Source: Robertkochia flava (GTDB taxonomy: Bacteria; Bacteroidota; Bacteroidia; Flavobacteriales; Flavobacteriaceae). From it: a DNA stretch of 64,000 nt. The stretch covers positions 124,001-188,000 of the forward strand of contig NZ_JAINZT010000005.1 in NCBI RefSeq assembly GCF_020166515.1, read 5' to 3'. Below, piece after piece: positions 37,345 through 46,458 of this stretch. The notes below the pieces were generated by a model. The model saw only the letters and a program-made list of their open reading frames with translations. It was not told where the DNA came from and ran no database searches. The stretch's first letter is position 1, and each line of letters opens with the position of its first letter. The position numbers and the translations under genes are program-made.

Positions 37345-37891
37345 CAGATGGCGAAGGGGAATAAAAAAACAACAAGGCAGTTACCTGCCTTGGGTTTTTA
37401 TTTGCAGTAGTGGGTTTATTCAGGATCTTTAATCCTGTGCCCTTCCTTCTTTACCCCAGTCCTAAAGGGTGGAAGGAAGGGTGGAAAACTTTTAATTTAG
37501 AGCAGATAGCGAAGGGGAATAAAAAAACAACAAGGCAGGTAACTGCCTTGGGTTTTTATTTGCAGTAGTGGGTTTATTCAGGATCTTTAATCCTGTGCCC
37601 TTCCTTCTTTACCCCAGCCCTAAAGGGTGTGAGGAAGGGTGGATCACTTTTAATTTAGAGCAGATGGCGAAGGGGAATAAAAAAACAACAAGGCAGGTAA
37701 CTGCCTTGGGTTTTTATTTGCAGTAGTGGGTTTATTCAGGATCTTTAATCCTGTGTCCGTCCTTCTTTACCCCAGCCCTAAAGGGTGTGAGGAAGGGTGG
37801 AGAGCTTTTAATTTAGAGTAGGAGGCGAAGGGGAATAAAAAAGACAACAAGGCAGGTGACTGCCTTGGATTTTTATTTGCAGTAGTGGGTT
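37345..37891. repeat. Tandem array of a 158-bp non-coding unit (about 3.5 copies)
   Basis: The landmark GCGAAGGGGAATAAAAAA starts at 37351, 37509, 37667 and 37825, exactly 158 bases apart; the shared part begins near 37345 and the fourth copy breaks off near 37891. Each full unit can form three hairpins: AAGGCAG/CTGCCTT flanked by A and T runs (terminator-like on both strands), CAGGAT/ATCCTG with loop CTTTA, and a CCCTTCCT/AGGAAGGG pair. Copies differ at a few bases, with changes in the loop of the first hairpin (TTAC, GTAA, GTAA, GTGA) while its stem stays constant. No reading frame is kept. It lies between the tRNA-Arg terminator and the kinase-aminotransferase gene. Confidence 0.9.
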
Positions 37892-38146
37892 TAAAGGATC
37901 ACGAAGTAATCCTGTTGTTTAACTAGCTTCATGGCAGAAACTCCCCCTTCCGTCTTCAGTTCGGTGCCTGAAGACACCTTCCCCCGCCGGGGGAAGACCT
38001 CCAGATTAATTTAAACCGATTGAAGCAGGTGTTGTTTTTCAGGAATTCCTTCCCTGCATATTTCAAATTTCCTAATACCTTTAGAACAGAAACAATAAGT
38101 GAAAGCCTGAAACACGGCCCGGTCACAAATACTTCATAAACGCTGT
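37892..38146. other. Intergenic region with two strong hairpins
   Basis: GTCTTCAG (37952-37959) pairs perfectly with CTGAAGAC (37968-37975), and CTTCCCCC (37978-37985) with GGGGGAAG (37989-37996). A variant of the AGGAT/ATCCT hairpin of the preceding repeat is at about 37897-37915. A TACCTTTA box near 38076 could be the promoter of the next gene. No gene is seen here. Confidence 0.5.
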
Positions 38147-41100
38147 ATGAATAAAGGCATCGCGCATGAAGAAGTAAAATCGCTTCTTCTGGAAAACTAC
38201 GGAATAAAAGGAGAGATCAGGCGCCTCGATGGTGAACTGGATCTCAATTTTATGGTCCTAACAGAGGGGCAACCCGAATATCTTTTTAAAGTCACCCATT
38301 TCGACGCTTCATCGGCTTTCCTCGATTTCCAGGTGGCCCTGCTGGAGCATCTTAGTACCCAGGACCTTCCATCACCGGCTATTATTCCAACCCTGCAAAA
38401 TGAATCTTGCGGATGGTTTACTGATACCAGCGGACAATCGCGACAATTCAGATTGCTGACATGGATGCCGGGACGCCTGTGGAGCCAGGTAAACCCGGTA
38501 ACCGACCACCTGAGATACAGTCTAGGAAAGGTAGCAGGGAAACTTACCCGGAGCCTCCGGGGGTTTGCGCACACGGAGAGTTACAGGAGCCTGGAATGGG
38601 ATATTGCCCAGGGAGCCTGGACGGAGGAGCATCACGGATTGTTTTCCGGAGCGCAAAGAAAATGCATAGAATACTTTCAGCAAATGTTCAGGGAACAGGC
38701 CGGGGCCTACCGGGATTTGCGAAAAGCCGTGGTACATAACGATGTGAACGACAATAATATCGTGGTAACCCAGGATATCTATAACCCGGAGGTATATGCA
38801 TTGATCGATTTTGGAGATGCTGTTCATACGCAGATTATCAACGATCTCGCGGTATGTTGTGTTTATGCCATTATGGAATGCAACGATCCGCTTGCTGCAG
38901 CCATTCCCATTATTCGGGGGTATCACGAAAATTTCCCACTACAGGAGAAGGAACTGGAACAGCTGTACATGGCCATAGGAATGCGCATGGTGATCTCCCT
39001 TACCAAATCGGCGATCAATAAGGTTGCAGAGCCCGAGAATGCATATCTCACCATTAGTGAAGGCCCCCTTTGGATCTTGATGGAAAAGTGGCATGCGATC
39101 TCTGCAGATTTTGCACATTTTGTTTTCAGGTCGGCCTGTGGATATGACCCTCACCCGAATGAAAAGGCCTTCAGGGATTGGGTAGCCGAAAAGGAAATGA
39201 GTATCGAAATGCTTTTTCCAAACGCCGGCAAAAAGAGGATTTTGCCTTTAGATCTTAGTATTGCAGGGAACTGGTTGGGTCTGAAGGAGGATTACGACGA
39301 TCCGGAATATTTTGATTTTCGCATTCATCAATTGCAGCGGAAAGATCCCGAAGCGATCATAGCGGGAGGATATCTCGAACCGCGCCCCATTTACACCACG
39401 GGGGAGTATGTAAAACAAGGGAATCACGGGAGGGAATACCGTACCCTGCACCTGGGAGTTGACTTCTGGTTACCTGCCGGTACCCCTGTTCATGCCATAA
39501 TAGAGGGAGAGGTGGTTACTGCCTGTAATGACGCCGGCGATAAGGAATATGGTGGTCTGATCATTTTAAAACACCAGGGAGCAGGATTCGAATTTTTCAC
39601 CCTTTATGGACACCTGTCCCTGGAGAGTATAGAAAGGATGCGTATCGGAGACCGGATTGAAAGGGGTGGGGTTATTGGTTATCTCGGTAACTACCCGGAA
39701 AACGGGAATTGGGCCCCGCATTTACATTTCCACGTAATGTTGTCCTTACTCGATTACACGATTGACTTTCCCGGTGTGGCCTATCCCGACCAGAAAGCGA
39801 TCTGGCAAAGTATTTGTCCAGATCCTAATGGATTTTTAAAGTTGAAAGAACTAAAAAGTCAACCCCGGTTTACCAGGGAAAATTTATGGTCTTACCGCAA
39901 AGAACACCTGGGGAAAGGGATGAGCCTGCAATACCAAGAACCGCTGGAAATTGTCAGGGGTAACGGGGTGTATTTGATGGACAGGGAAGGACGTCAATAC
40001 CTCGATACGGTTAATAATGTAGCTCACCTGGGGCATGAACATCCTGAGGCAGTGCGTGCAGGCCAGGAGCAAATGGCGGTTCTGAATACCAATACCCGTT
40101 ACCTGAATGAACATATCAATAGCCTCGCGGAGTCCCTGCTGGATACATTGCCTGAGGAGTTAACGGTTTTACATTTTGTAAACTCAGGAAGCGAAGCCAA
40201 CGAACTTGCCCTTCGGATGATAGAAGCGGCGACAGGATCCAGGCATATGCTCGTTTCGGAGATCGGATACCATGGAAATACGAACCGCTGTATCGAGGTC
40301 TCTTCCTATAAGTTTGATGGGAAGGGAGGAAAAGGAGCTCCAGAACACACCCATGTATTTCCGCTTCCGGATGTCTTCAGGGGAAAATACAGGGGGAAAG
40401 AAGCCGTTAGTGGATATATTGAGGAGGTGTCCAGGCTCCTGGGGGACCTCGATAAAAACGACATACAATTGGGCGGACTGATCCTGGAACCCATTATTAG
40501 CTGTGGCGGACAGGTGGAACTTCCCACGGGATTTTTACCGGAAGTATACCATATGGTCCGCAAACGTGGAGGGCTCTGCATTTCAGATGAGGTTCAAACG
40601 GGGTGTGGCAGAGTCGGGGATCATTTCTGGGGGTTTCAGTTACACGGGGTTGTGCCGGACATCGTTACTATTGGAAAACCCTTAGGCAACGGACATCCGG
40701 TGGCTGCGGTAGCTTGCACGGCAGAGGTAGCTGAAAAGTTTGCCAATGGCATGGAGTTCTTCAATACATTTGGAGGTAACCCGGTGTCCTGTGCTATTGC
40801 TAAGAAGGTGATCGGGATCGTGCAAAGAGATGGGCTGCAGAATCATGCCGGGGAGGTTGGAAATTACCTTAAGCAACAATTAAAGGAACTGCAAAAGAGG
40901 TTTCCCATTCTGGGAGATATCCGGGGGAAAGGACTTTTTCTGGGCATTGAGTTGGTGGATAAGGAGTTGCAGCCCCTGTCAGGGCATGCAACTTACCTCG
41001 TAAATCGTATGAAGGACTATAAAATTCTGATGAGCACTGACGGAGCAGATCACAACGTGATCAAGATAAAGCCACCGATGGTATTCGATAAGGGAAATGC

Positions 41101-41161
41101 TGATGAGGTACTTTATTATTTGGAGAAGATTCTGAAGGAAGATCCGATGAAAATTGAATAA
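38147..41161 (+). CDS. Three-domain protein: APH-type kinase, M23 peptidase, class-III aminotransferase-fold lyase
   Basis: A 1004-residue protein. Residues 1 to about 330 are an aminoglycoside-phosphotransferase-like kinase with HNDVNDNN (about 201) and LIDFGD. Residues about 430-530 are an M23/LytM peptidase with the zinc ligands H and D in HLGVDFW and the HxH in HLHFHV. Residues about 590-1000 are a class-III PLP aminotransferase fold: SDEVQTGCGRVG, then TIGKPLGNGHP with the PLP lysine, then FNTFGGNPVSC. The two enzyme ends resemble hydroxylysine kinase and the phospholyases for phospho-hydroxylysine or phosphoethanolamine, so a kinase-then-phospholyase route is the best guess. The peptidase in the middle is unexplained. 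No signal peptide is present. A permease gene converges on it. Confidence 0.87.
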   Translation: MNKGIAHEEVKSLLLENYGIKGEIRRLDGELDLNFMVLTEGQPEYLFKVTHFDASSAFLDFQVALLEHLSTQDLPSPAIIPTLQNESCGWFTDTSGQSRQFRLLTWMPGRLWSQVNPVTDHLRYSLGKVAGKLTRSLRGFAHTESYRSLEWDIAQGAWTEEHHGLFSGAQRKCIEYFQQMFREQAGAYRDLRKAVVHNDVNDNNIVVTQDIYNPEVYALIDFGDAVHTQIINDLAVCCVYAIMECNDPLAAAIPIIRGYHENFPLQEKELEQLYMAIGMRMVISLTKSAINKVAEPENAYLTISEGPLWILMEKWHAISADFAHFVFRSACGYDPHPNEKAFRDWVAEKEMSIEMLFPNAGKKRILPLDLSIAGNWLGLKEDYDDPEYFDFRIHQLQRKDPEAIIAGGYLEPRPIYTTGEYVKQGNHGREYRTLHLGVDFWLPAGTPVHAIIEGEVVTACNDAGDKEYGGLIILKHQGAGFEFFTLYGHLSLESIERMRIGDRIERGGVIGYLGNYPENGNWAPHLHFHVMLSLLDYTIDFPGVAYPDQKAIWQSICPDPNGFLKLKELKSQPRFTRENLWSYRKEHLGKGMSLQYQEPLEIVRGNGVYLMDREGRQYLDTVNNVAHLGHEHPEAVRAGQEQMAVLNTNTRYLNEHINSLAESLLDTLPEELTVLHFVNSGSEANELALRMIEAATGSRHMLVSEIGYHGNTNRCIEVSSYKFDGKGGKGAPEHTHVFPLPDVFRGKYRGKEAVSGYIEEVSRLLGDLDKNDIQLGGLILEPIISCGGQVELPTGFLPEVYHMVRKRGGLCISDEVQTGCGRVGDHFWGFQLHGVVPDIVTIGKPLGNGHPVAAVACTAEVAEKFANGMEFFNTFGGNPVSCAIAKKVIGIVQRDGLQNHAGEVGNYLKQQLKELQKRFPILGDIRGKGLFLGIELVDKELQPLSGHATYLVNRMKDYKILMSTDGADHNVIKIKPPMVFDKGNADEVLYYLEKILKEDPMKIE

Positions 41162-41313
41162 GCCATTTTGCCCGACAGGGGGGCTGCCTCGATGTGAATT
41201 CTAATTGTAGTTACCTGGTCTTTTAATTTTTTGTAGCCTGGTATCGCTCAAAATTAAAAGAGATGATTATAATAACTATTGTGATTACATTCCGGTTCAC
41301 TGCACTGATCATC

Positions 41314-42648
41314 CTAAACCTCACTATGTTCTCTTAGTGCGATCTTTTCTTCTTCTTTTTCTTCATCTTCGGGGGAAAGAGTCCGCTTATACCGGGAGTG
41401 TAAGAAATAGAAGATCACCCCTGTGCCTATAGCCACAGCGACATGGATAAGGTTGGAAGGTTCAGCCCCGATAAGTAGAATGATACACAAGGTAATACCC
41501 ACCATGGCCGACAGGCCTGCGTATTTGATGCGAAATATTGCCGGAGCCGGTCTTTCCTTTTTTCTCAGTCTGATTACTGCTGCCGAGATCAGAGCGAATA
41601 TCAGCAGTTTACTGATCACATTAATGGCCAGGGCATAGATAAACGTACCACTCAGGGAAACTGCAAGGGTAACCAGCATATAAATAATAAGGCTCCAATA
41701 GGGGATGCGGGTTACTGGATGAACCTTACTGAAAAATCGGGGAAACTGATCGTTCTCACTCAAAGCATAAGGCAGACGGGATCCGGAAAGAACGTTTGCA
41801 TTCAGGGTTCCGCTTATAGATATTACGGCTCCGATGGTGATCAGGATCCCTGCCCAGGAGCCCAGCATATATTCTGCAGCGTCCGAAAGGGGCCTTTCTG
41901 AAGCGACCAGCCCCGGGTAGGCTCCGATTGAGACAAATTGTATCAGCATATAGAATACGCTTACTGCCAGGGTCGCAGTGATCAGCGCGAAGGGGATGTC
42001 CTTTTGGGGATTTTTCATTTCCCCTGTGTTGATCACCCCACCTTCAAATCCGGTAAAAGCAAATACGAGGATCATTATTACCGAATTGAAGACTTCCGGT
42101 TTTGGTGGCTCTTCCGGCAGGGTAAGCAGGTTGGGATCGATAAAGAAGAATCCTACCAGAATAAACAACAGCAGCGGAACGATTTTTAATACCCCCAAAA
42201 GATTATTTAAATTGGCACTGCCCCGAACTCCCCGGGCATTGACTCCGAAGAACAGAAGGGTGATGGAAATGAGGGTCAGTGGCCTGTAGACCGTATCGTT
42301 AAATACCGGATCGTAATACCCCAGGTAATCTACCATAAGATTCACAAGAGCTGCAAATGAGGCTACTCTGGAGATGATCAGGATCCAGCCGGCGAGGTAC
42401 CCGACAAAATCGCCATAGGCCTCCTTTAAATATAAATAAGGACCACCGGTTTTTCTAAAACGGCTTCCCACTTCAGAAAAATTCAGAATAACAATAAGCA
42501 TCAGGGCGGCACAGATCAAAAATGCAGGGATACTATATAAGCCTATCCGGCTGTAGATACGGGAAGGTAATCCAAAGATTCCGGACCCGATAATACAATT
42601 AAGGACCAGGATGATGATGTCCCAACGGGTGAGTGCCCTTTTGAGCAT
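41314..42648 (-). CDS. APC-family amino-acid permease
   Basis: A 444-residue permease with about 12 helices. The N-terminal LNCIIGSGIFGLPSRIY matches the substrate-binding unwound helix of APC transporters, and FAFTGFEGGVINTGEMKNPQ is the conserved helix-6 to loop segment. The C-terminal tail is charged and cytoplasmic. It probably imports an amino acid or amine. It lies tail to tail with the kinase-aminotransferase gene (152 bases between), so it may supply that enzyme's substrate, which is a guess from position only. Confidence 0.88.
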   Translation of the reverse strand: MLKRALTRWDIIILVLNCIIGSGIFGLPSRIYSRIGLYSIPAFLICAALMLIVILNFSEVGSRFRKTGGPYLYLKEAYGDFVGYLAGWILIISRVASFAALVNLMVDYLGYYDPVFNDTVYRPLTLISITLLFFGVNARGVRGSANLNNLLGVLKIVPLLLFILVGFFFIDPNLLTLPEEPPKPEVFNSVIMILVFAFTGFEGGVINTGEMKNPQKDIPFALITATLAVSVFYMLIQFVSIGAYPGLVASERPLSDAAEYMLGSWAGILITIGAVISISGTLNANVLSGSRLPYALSENDQFPRFFSKVHPVTRIPYWSLIIYMLVTLAVSLSGTFIYALAINVISKLLIFALISAAVIRLRKKERPAPAIFRIKYAGLSAMVGITLCIILLIGAEPSNLIHVAVAIGTGVIFYFLHSRYKRTLSPEDEEKEEEKIALREHSEV

Positions 42649-42995
42649 AGCTGAGGTGATTTAGCGTTGGTTGGTTAAAAATCTGGCGACAGGTTTAAAT
42701 GTAAGAAAAAGTTGGCATAGAATATAAAGGCAGGGCTTTACTTTTGGGATATAAAAAAACTGCCCCGCTCGCGCAGGGCAGTTTTTTGAAAATTTTCTTG
42801 GTGGTATGTCAGATAAAGGGGTTGGTTCGTTGGGAGTCGTTAGTGGCTAGTTGGGTAGGTCTGCCAACTTAATGACCAGGTAACTATGGAAGTTAATCAC
42901 CTTTTTCAGCTTGTGACCTTCCTCCCTGGCTGCTCCTTCCGTCTTTGGGAGCGAGAAAATTTTTCCCCTCACCCCTCAACATTCTCCACTCACCA
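42649..42995. other. Intergenic region
   Basis: Holds the terminator at 42753-42787 and the upstream region of the permease gene. The part from 42788 to 42995 has only pyrimidine-rich unstructured sequence; I see no gene. Confidence 0.5.
42753..42787 (-). terminator. Terminator behind the DUF4494 gene
   Basis: A-run and ACTGCCC pairs with GGGCAGT and a T-run; the loop holds CGCTCGCGCA. It is symmetric and could work both ways, but by position it ends the minus-strand DUF4494 gene. Confidence 0.78.
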
Positions 42996-43517
42996 TTACT
43001 CCTGTTCCACCAAAGTGTCTTCCACAACCACTTCCTCTTCCACTTCTATGGATTTAAAGCGTTCCGGGATCTCTTCCCCTTCCTCTCCGGAGAAATACGG
43101 AAAGACATCTACAATAGGAGATTCCACGATAGACGGGATGGAATAATCGCCCATAGTGTCTTTCATCACATGGGTGGTGTTATCAAAGGCTTCTTTGATG
43201 TCGTTGGCCTGGATAAGCATGTAGATATTTGTTTTCCGTTCTTTTCCGCTTTCCTCATCCACGGCGATCAGGGCGATCTTCGACTTGAACCAGCGGTCTG
43301 AATTCTCAAAAGGATGAACCTCTGCGAAGTTTGCCACCTTAATGTTCATGATCTGGAATTCCTCACTGGTGAGGGCCGTCATTTCTTCATTCATCCGCGA
43401 TTCAGCCTCCGTATAGGAAACGGCATCCAGCAGGTAGGTCTCGGATGTTACTTTTTGTTCTCCGGTTTCGTGTGTTTTCCGGTATTTTACTTTGCATTCA
43501 AACCAGGTTACGCTCAT
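42996..43517 (-). CDS. DUF4494 family protein
   Basis: A 173-residue soluble protein. The pattern TWFECKVKYRKT, TSETYLLDAVSYTEAESR and MDTMGDYS-like segments (here KDTMGDYSIPSI) fit DUF4494, a Bacteroidota family that I recall in phage-like as well as chromosomal contexts; function unknown. The C-terminus is strongly acidic (VEEEVVVEDTLVEQE). It is a single gene with its own terminator. The family name is from memory of the pattern and carries some doubt. Confidence 0.7.
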   Translation of the reverse strand: MSVTWFECKVKYRKTHETGEQKVTSETYLLDAVSYTEAESRMNEEMTALTSEEFQIMNIKVANFAEVHPFENSDRWFKSKIALIAVDEESGKERKTNIYMLIQANDIKEAFDNTTHVMKDTMGDYSIPSIVESPIVDVFPYFSGEEGEEIPERFKSIEVEEEVVVEDTLVEQE

Positions 43518-43803
43518 ATCTGTAAATTTTTAGGACGTCAAAAATATCAGATATATCGGTGCCGTTAATGGATTCCTTTTAAGAGTTGTTCACAATTCAA
43601 CTTTTTCTTCCCTGATATCATGAACTTATTTTAATTAAAAACAGGATTTGTCTTGTCAGTTGCCTGATAATCATCATGTTTTGTTTTAGTTCTGATCTGT
43701 ACATTTATAGGTGACCTTCCCCGGAATACCTCCTGCTATGAAAAAAGCGAAAATAACTTCAGGGTAGCCAGATCAAGGGTGATCCTGAGAAAAAGACAAT
43801 ATT

Positions 43804-45240
43804 ATGAAACCTGACCATCATTTCCGATTCCCTGTAGCGTTCATCTTCCTTATTGCAATCTTGATTGGAGCCTGCCTAACCAAAGAATCCATAACTCCGG
43901 AACAGGCAAAGGAAATCGCTAAGGAAACCTATATCTACGGTTTTCCTATGGTAATGAACTACAAGACCATGTACATGTACGTGCTTAATGAGGATTCTCC
44001 TGAGTATAAAGGCAACTTTAACGAGATGGCTTGTGATGCCCGCCTTTTGGGGCCGGAAGATAAAACGGTTGTAACTCCAAATTCAGATACGCCCTATTGC
44101 ATGATGTGGGGAGATATTCGCAGTGAACCTCTGGTGATCTCTATTCCCGCCATGGAGCCCGAACGATTTTATCATTTCCAGCTGATCGATCTGTATACCC
44201 ATAACTTTGCCTACCTGGGTAGCCTGACTACCGGGAATGAAGGGGGAGACTATTTAATAGTACCTTCCGACTGGGAGGGAGAAGTGCCCGAAGGGATCAA
44301 AAAAACGGTTCCATGTGAGACAGAATTGTTCTTCACGGTGGTGCGCACCCAAATGATGAATCCTGATGATCTCCCTAATGTAAAAGCGCTGCAAGATGCT
44401 TATAAGGTACGAACATTAAGCAGCTATTTGGAGAAAGGGGCTCCGGAGCAACCTCAGATACATAACTTTCCGGAATGGGAAGAAGGGGCCCAGTTTACTC
44501 CCAAGGCATTTACCTATATCGATCTGATGCTTAATTTCACCAACCCGGTCCCCGAAGAGCGGGCATTACGGGATAAATTTGCGGCACTGGGTATCGGAAC
44601 TCAGGGTGGGTTTGATATGAATAATTTTGATGAGGAAGTACAAAAGGCTATCGCAGAGGGGGTAGCCGAAGGGTTTAAAGAGATCGAGGAATTCATTAAT
44701 TCAAATAACTCCGATCCTCTGATGAGTTCAAAGATCTTTGGAACCCGGGAATTTCTGTCATCAACAGCTAAGGATGAATTCGGGTTTGAGGATTATTATC
44801 TGCTGAGAGCCGGAGCAGCTCACCTGGGATTATACGGGAACTCCGGAAAGGAAGCTATTTATCCTACCTACCTGATGGAGGCTCCTGAGACTCCTTTTAA
44901 CGGAGCAGAGCATAACTATACACTTACTTTCCATAAGGATTCTATGCCCCCTGTTAATTCCTTTTGGTCTTTATCAATGTACGATGGCAAAACCCAATTA
45001 TTTATTGAGAATAGCCTGGATCGATATTTATTGAATTCCAATAATACAGATCAATATGTTTATGGAGAAGACGGTTCCCTGACCCTCTATGTGCAGAAGG
45101 AATCTCCTGGGGAAGTACTCGAACCCAATTGGCTTCCGGCTCCGGACGGTCCTTTTTATTGTGTATTGAGATTATACGGTCCAAAAGAAGAGGCTTTGTC
45201 CGGAACCTGGGTGAATCCACCGCTGAAACGAAATGAGTGA
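43804..45240 (+). CDS. DUF1254/DUF1214 lipoprotein
   Basis: A 478-residue protein. The N-terminal signal ends in LIGAC, so it is a lipoprotein with the cysteine at about residue 24. DUF1254 covers about residues 30-180 (ETYIYGFPMVMNYKTMY, VVTPNSDTPYC), and DUF1214 the C-terminal 120 residues (YTLTFHKDSMPPVNSFWSLS, SLDRYLLNS). The family is widespread and secreted; no reaction is established to my knowledge. It stands alone; the preceding 286 bases hold no gene. The downstream gene converges. Confidence 0.85.
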   Translation: MKPDHHFRFPVAFIFLIAILIGACLTKESITPEQAKEIAKETYIYGFPMVMNYKTMYMYVLNEDSPEYKGNFNEMACDARLLGPEDKTVVTPNSDTPYCMMWGDIRSEPLVISIPAMEPERFYHFQLIDLYTHNFAYLGSLTTGNEGGDYLIVPSDWEGEVPEGIKKTVPCETELFFTVVRTQMMNPDDLPNVKALQDAYKVRTLSSYLEKGAPEQPQIHNFPEWEEGAQFTPKAFTYIDLMLNFTNPVPEERALRDKFAALGIGTQGGFDMNNFDEEVQKAIAEGVAEGFKEIEEFINSNNSDPLMSSKIFGTREFLSSTAKDEFGFEDYYLLRAGAAHLGLYGNSGKEAIYPTYLMEAPETPFNGAEHNYTLTFHKDSMPPVNSFWSLSMYDGKTQLFIENSLDRYLLNSNNTDQYVYGEDGSLTLYVQKESPGEVLEPNWLPAPDGPFYCVLRLYGPKEEALSGTWVNPPLKRNE

Positions 45241-45276
45241 TGAAGGTTAGTCTGCCTTCCGAAAGGAGATCTTATT

Positions 45277-46200
45277 TTACCAATCAATAAACGACACGCC
45301 GATCCCTATGGTCGTCTGCCGGTGATTGTAGTCGATCAGGGTCTCCCCGTATCCGTGAAATACCTGGGCCTGACCGCGTAGATTCCCTTTAATGGGGAAG
45401 AGGTAATTGAATTGCAGGCTGCCGCGATTGTCTTTTAGAGTAAACGTATTGGTACCCACCACGTAAATCGCATGACGGTTCAGGGTGTACATGGCTGTGA
45501 TCTCTCCGTTACCCACATATCCCGTAATTTCAGGGTTCTCATCATCTTCGTCTCCAATGCGCAGCCATGGTCTCAGGTATAACTGCAAGGGACCACGCTC
45601 GTAGGCCATGTGAAAAATGATGCGGTTCCAGCTTCGGGAACGTGGCAGGTCCCGGCCGTTAGACTGGTGATTGAATCCCACACCTGCCATTCTGATCTGT
45701 CCCCCGAAAAGGTCGAAATTTAAGGGAACGTTCAGGATAATCTCAGGTTCATAGTTGAGTTCGCGAAACGGACGCGACAGGTCAGGGTTGTACAATTGCC
45801 AATGAGCCACCTGGGTGAAAGCTACCCATAGATCGGCTTTGCCCCAAAACATGGATTGAAATACCTTGGTTTTAAAGCTCAGCTGAAATTTTGCTTCCCA
45901 GGTATTGTAAGGTTCTGCTTCCGGGACGGAATACAGCGGATTCTCACTTTGTGGTTGCAGGTTGGGATTGCTCGACCACCGTGCTGCTGTAAAATATGTG
46001 GGTTTGTAGGAAATTAGTCTGAATGTTCCCTGCTTATCTTTTTTTTCCAGTTCCCAATGCTGGGAAAAACTTTTAGTAATGATCCCGGTGCTGTCGCTTT
46101 TGGCAGGCCCTGCCTGGGCTTGAAGAAACAGGAACTGAGATAAAAACATGAATAAGCTTACCGCAGTAAGAATGCCAGGGCTTTTAAAGGGCGTACGCAT
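45277..46200 (-). CDS. pldA: Outer-membrane phospholipase A1
   Basis: A 307-residue beta-barrel of the OmPLA family with a signal peptide ending near residue 30. The active-site segment GFNHQSNGR (H and S at about residue 178-180) is followed by SRSWNR, whose N completes the His-Ser-Asn triad. OmPLA removes acyl chains from phospholipids that have strayed into the outer leaflet, so it guards outer-membrane asymmetry. The C-terminus ends in an aromatic residue (FIDW), as barrels do. It is a single gene. Confidence 0.88.
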   Translation of the reverse strand: MRTPFKSPGILTAVSLFMFLSQFLFLQAQAGPAKSDSTGIITKSFSQHWELEKKDKQGTFRLISYKPTYFTAARWSSNPNLQPQSENPLYSVPEAEPYNTWEAKFQLSFKTKVFQSMFWGKADLWVAFTQVAHWQLYNPDLSRPFRELNYEPEIILNVPLNFDLFGGQIRMAGVGFNHQSNGRDLPRSRSWNRIIFHMAYERGPLQLYLRPWLRIGDEDDENPEITGYVGNGEITAMYTLNRHAIYVVGTNTFTLKDNRGSLQFNYLFPIKGNLRGQAQVFHGYGETLIDYNHRQTTIGIGVSFIDW

Positions 46201-46458
46201 GACCTCAAATGTACGATAATTTGGTTGAAGTGGTTGGTCGTATTTCCGGGATCAGTAGAGCGCAGACCTTGATTTTTAGTGCATAGGAGAAGCGTTTTGT
46301 TCGATTTTCTGCCTGATAAAATGTCAAATTATCTGACGATTTCATGGCTGCTATTTTTATAAAAAGGGAGGTTCGGTTAATCAGAAAAAACTGAAACTTA
46401 ACGATTTTAACATTGGGTGAGCGTTATTAATACATAAGTTTACCTTCCTGTTTTTCAG

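Noticed and set aside
37345-37891. CRISPR array
   Set aside because: The 158-bp units are contiguous, with no short direct repeat alternating with unique spacers, and no cas genes are present.
37202-38146. Integrated element at tRNA-Arg
   Set aside because: No integrase gene and no second copy of the tRNA 3' end are found; the XerC-type gene at 7842 is in a housekeeping setting.
41162-41313. Shared terminator between the kinase-aminotransferase and permease genes
   Set aside because: There is no stem with a T run on either strand that I can support.
42886-43301. Plus-strand open frames opposite the DUF4494 gene
   Set aside because: Serine- or phenylalanine-rich shadows of the minus-strand acidic C-terminus; no family-like sequence.
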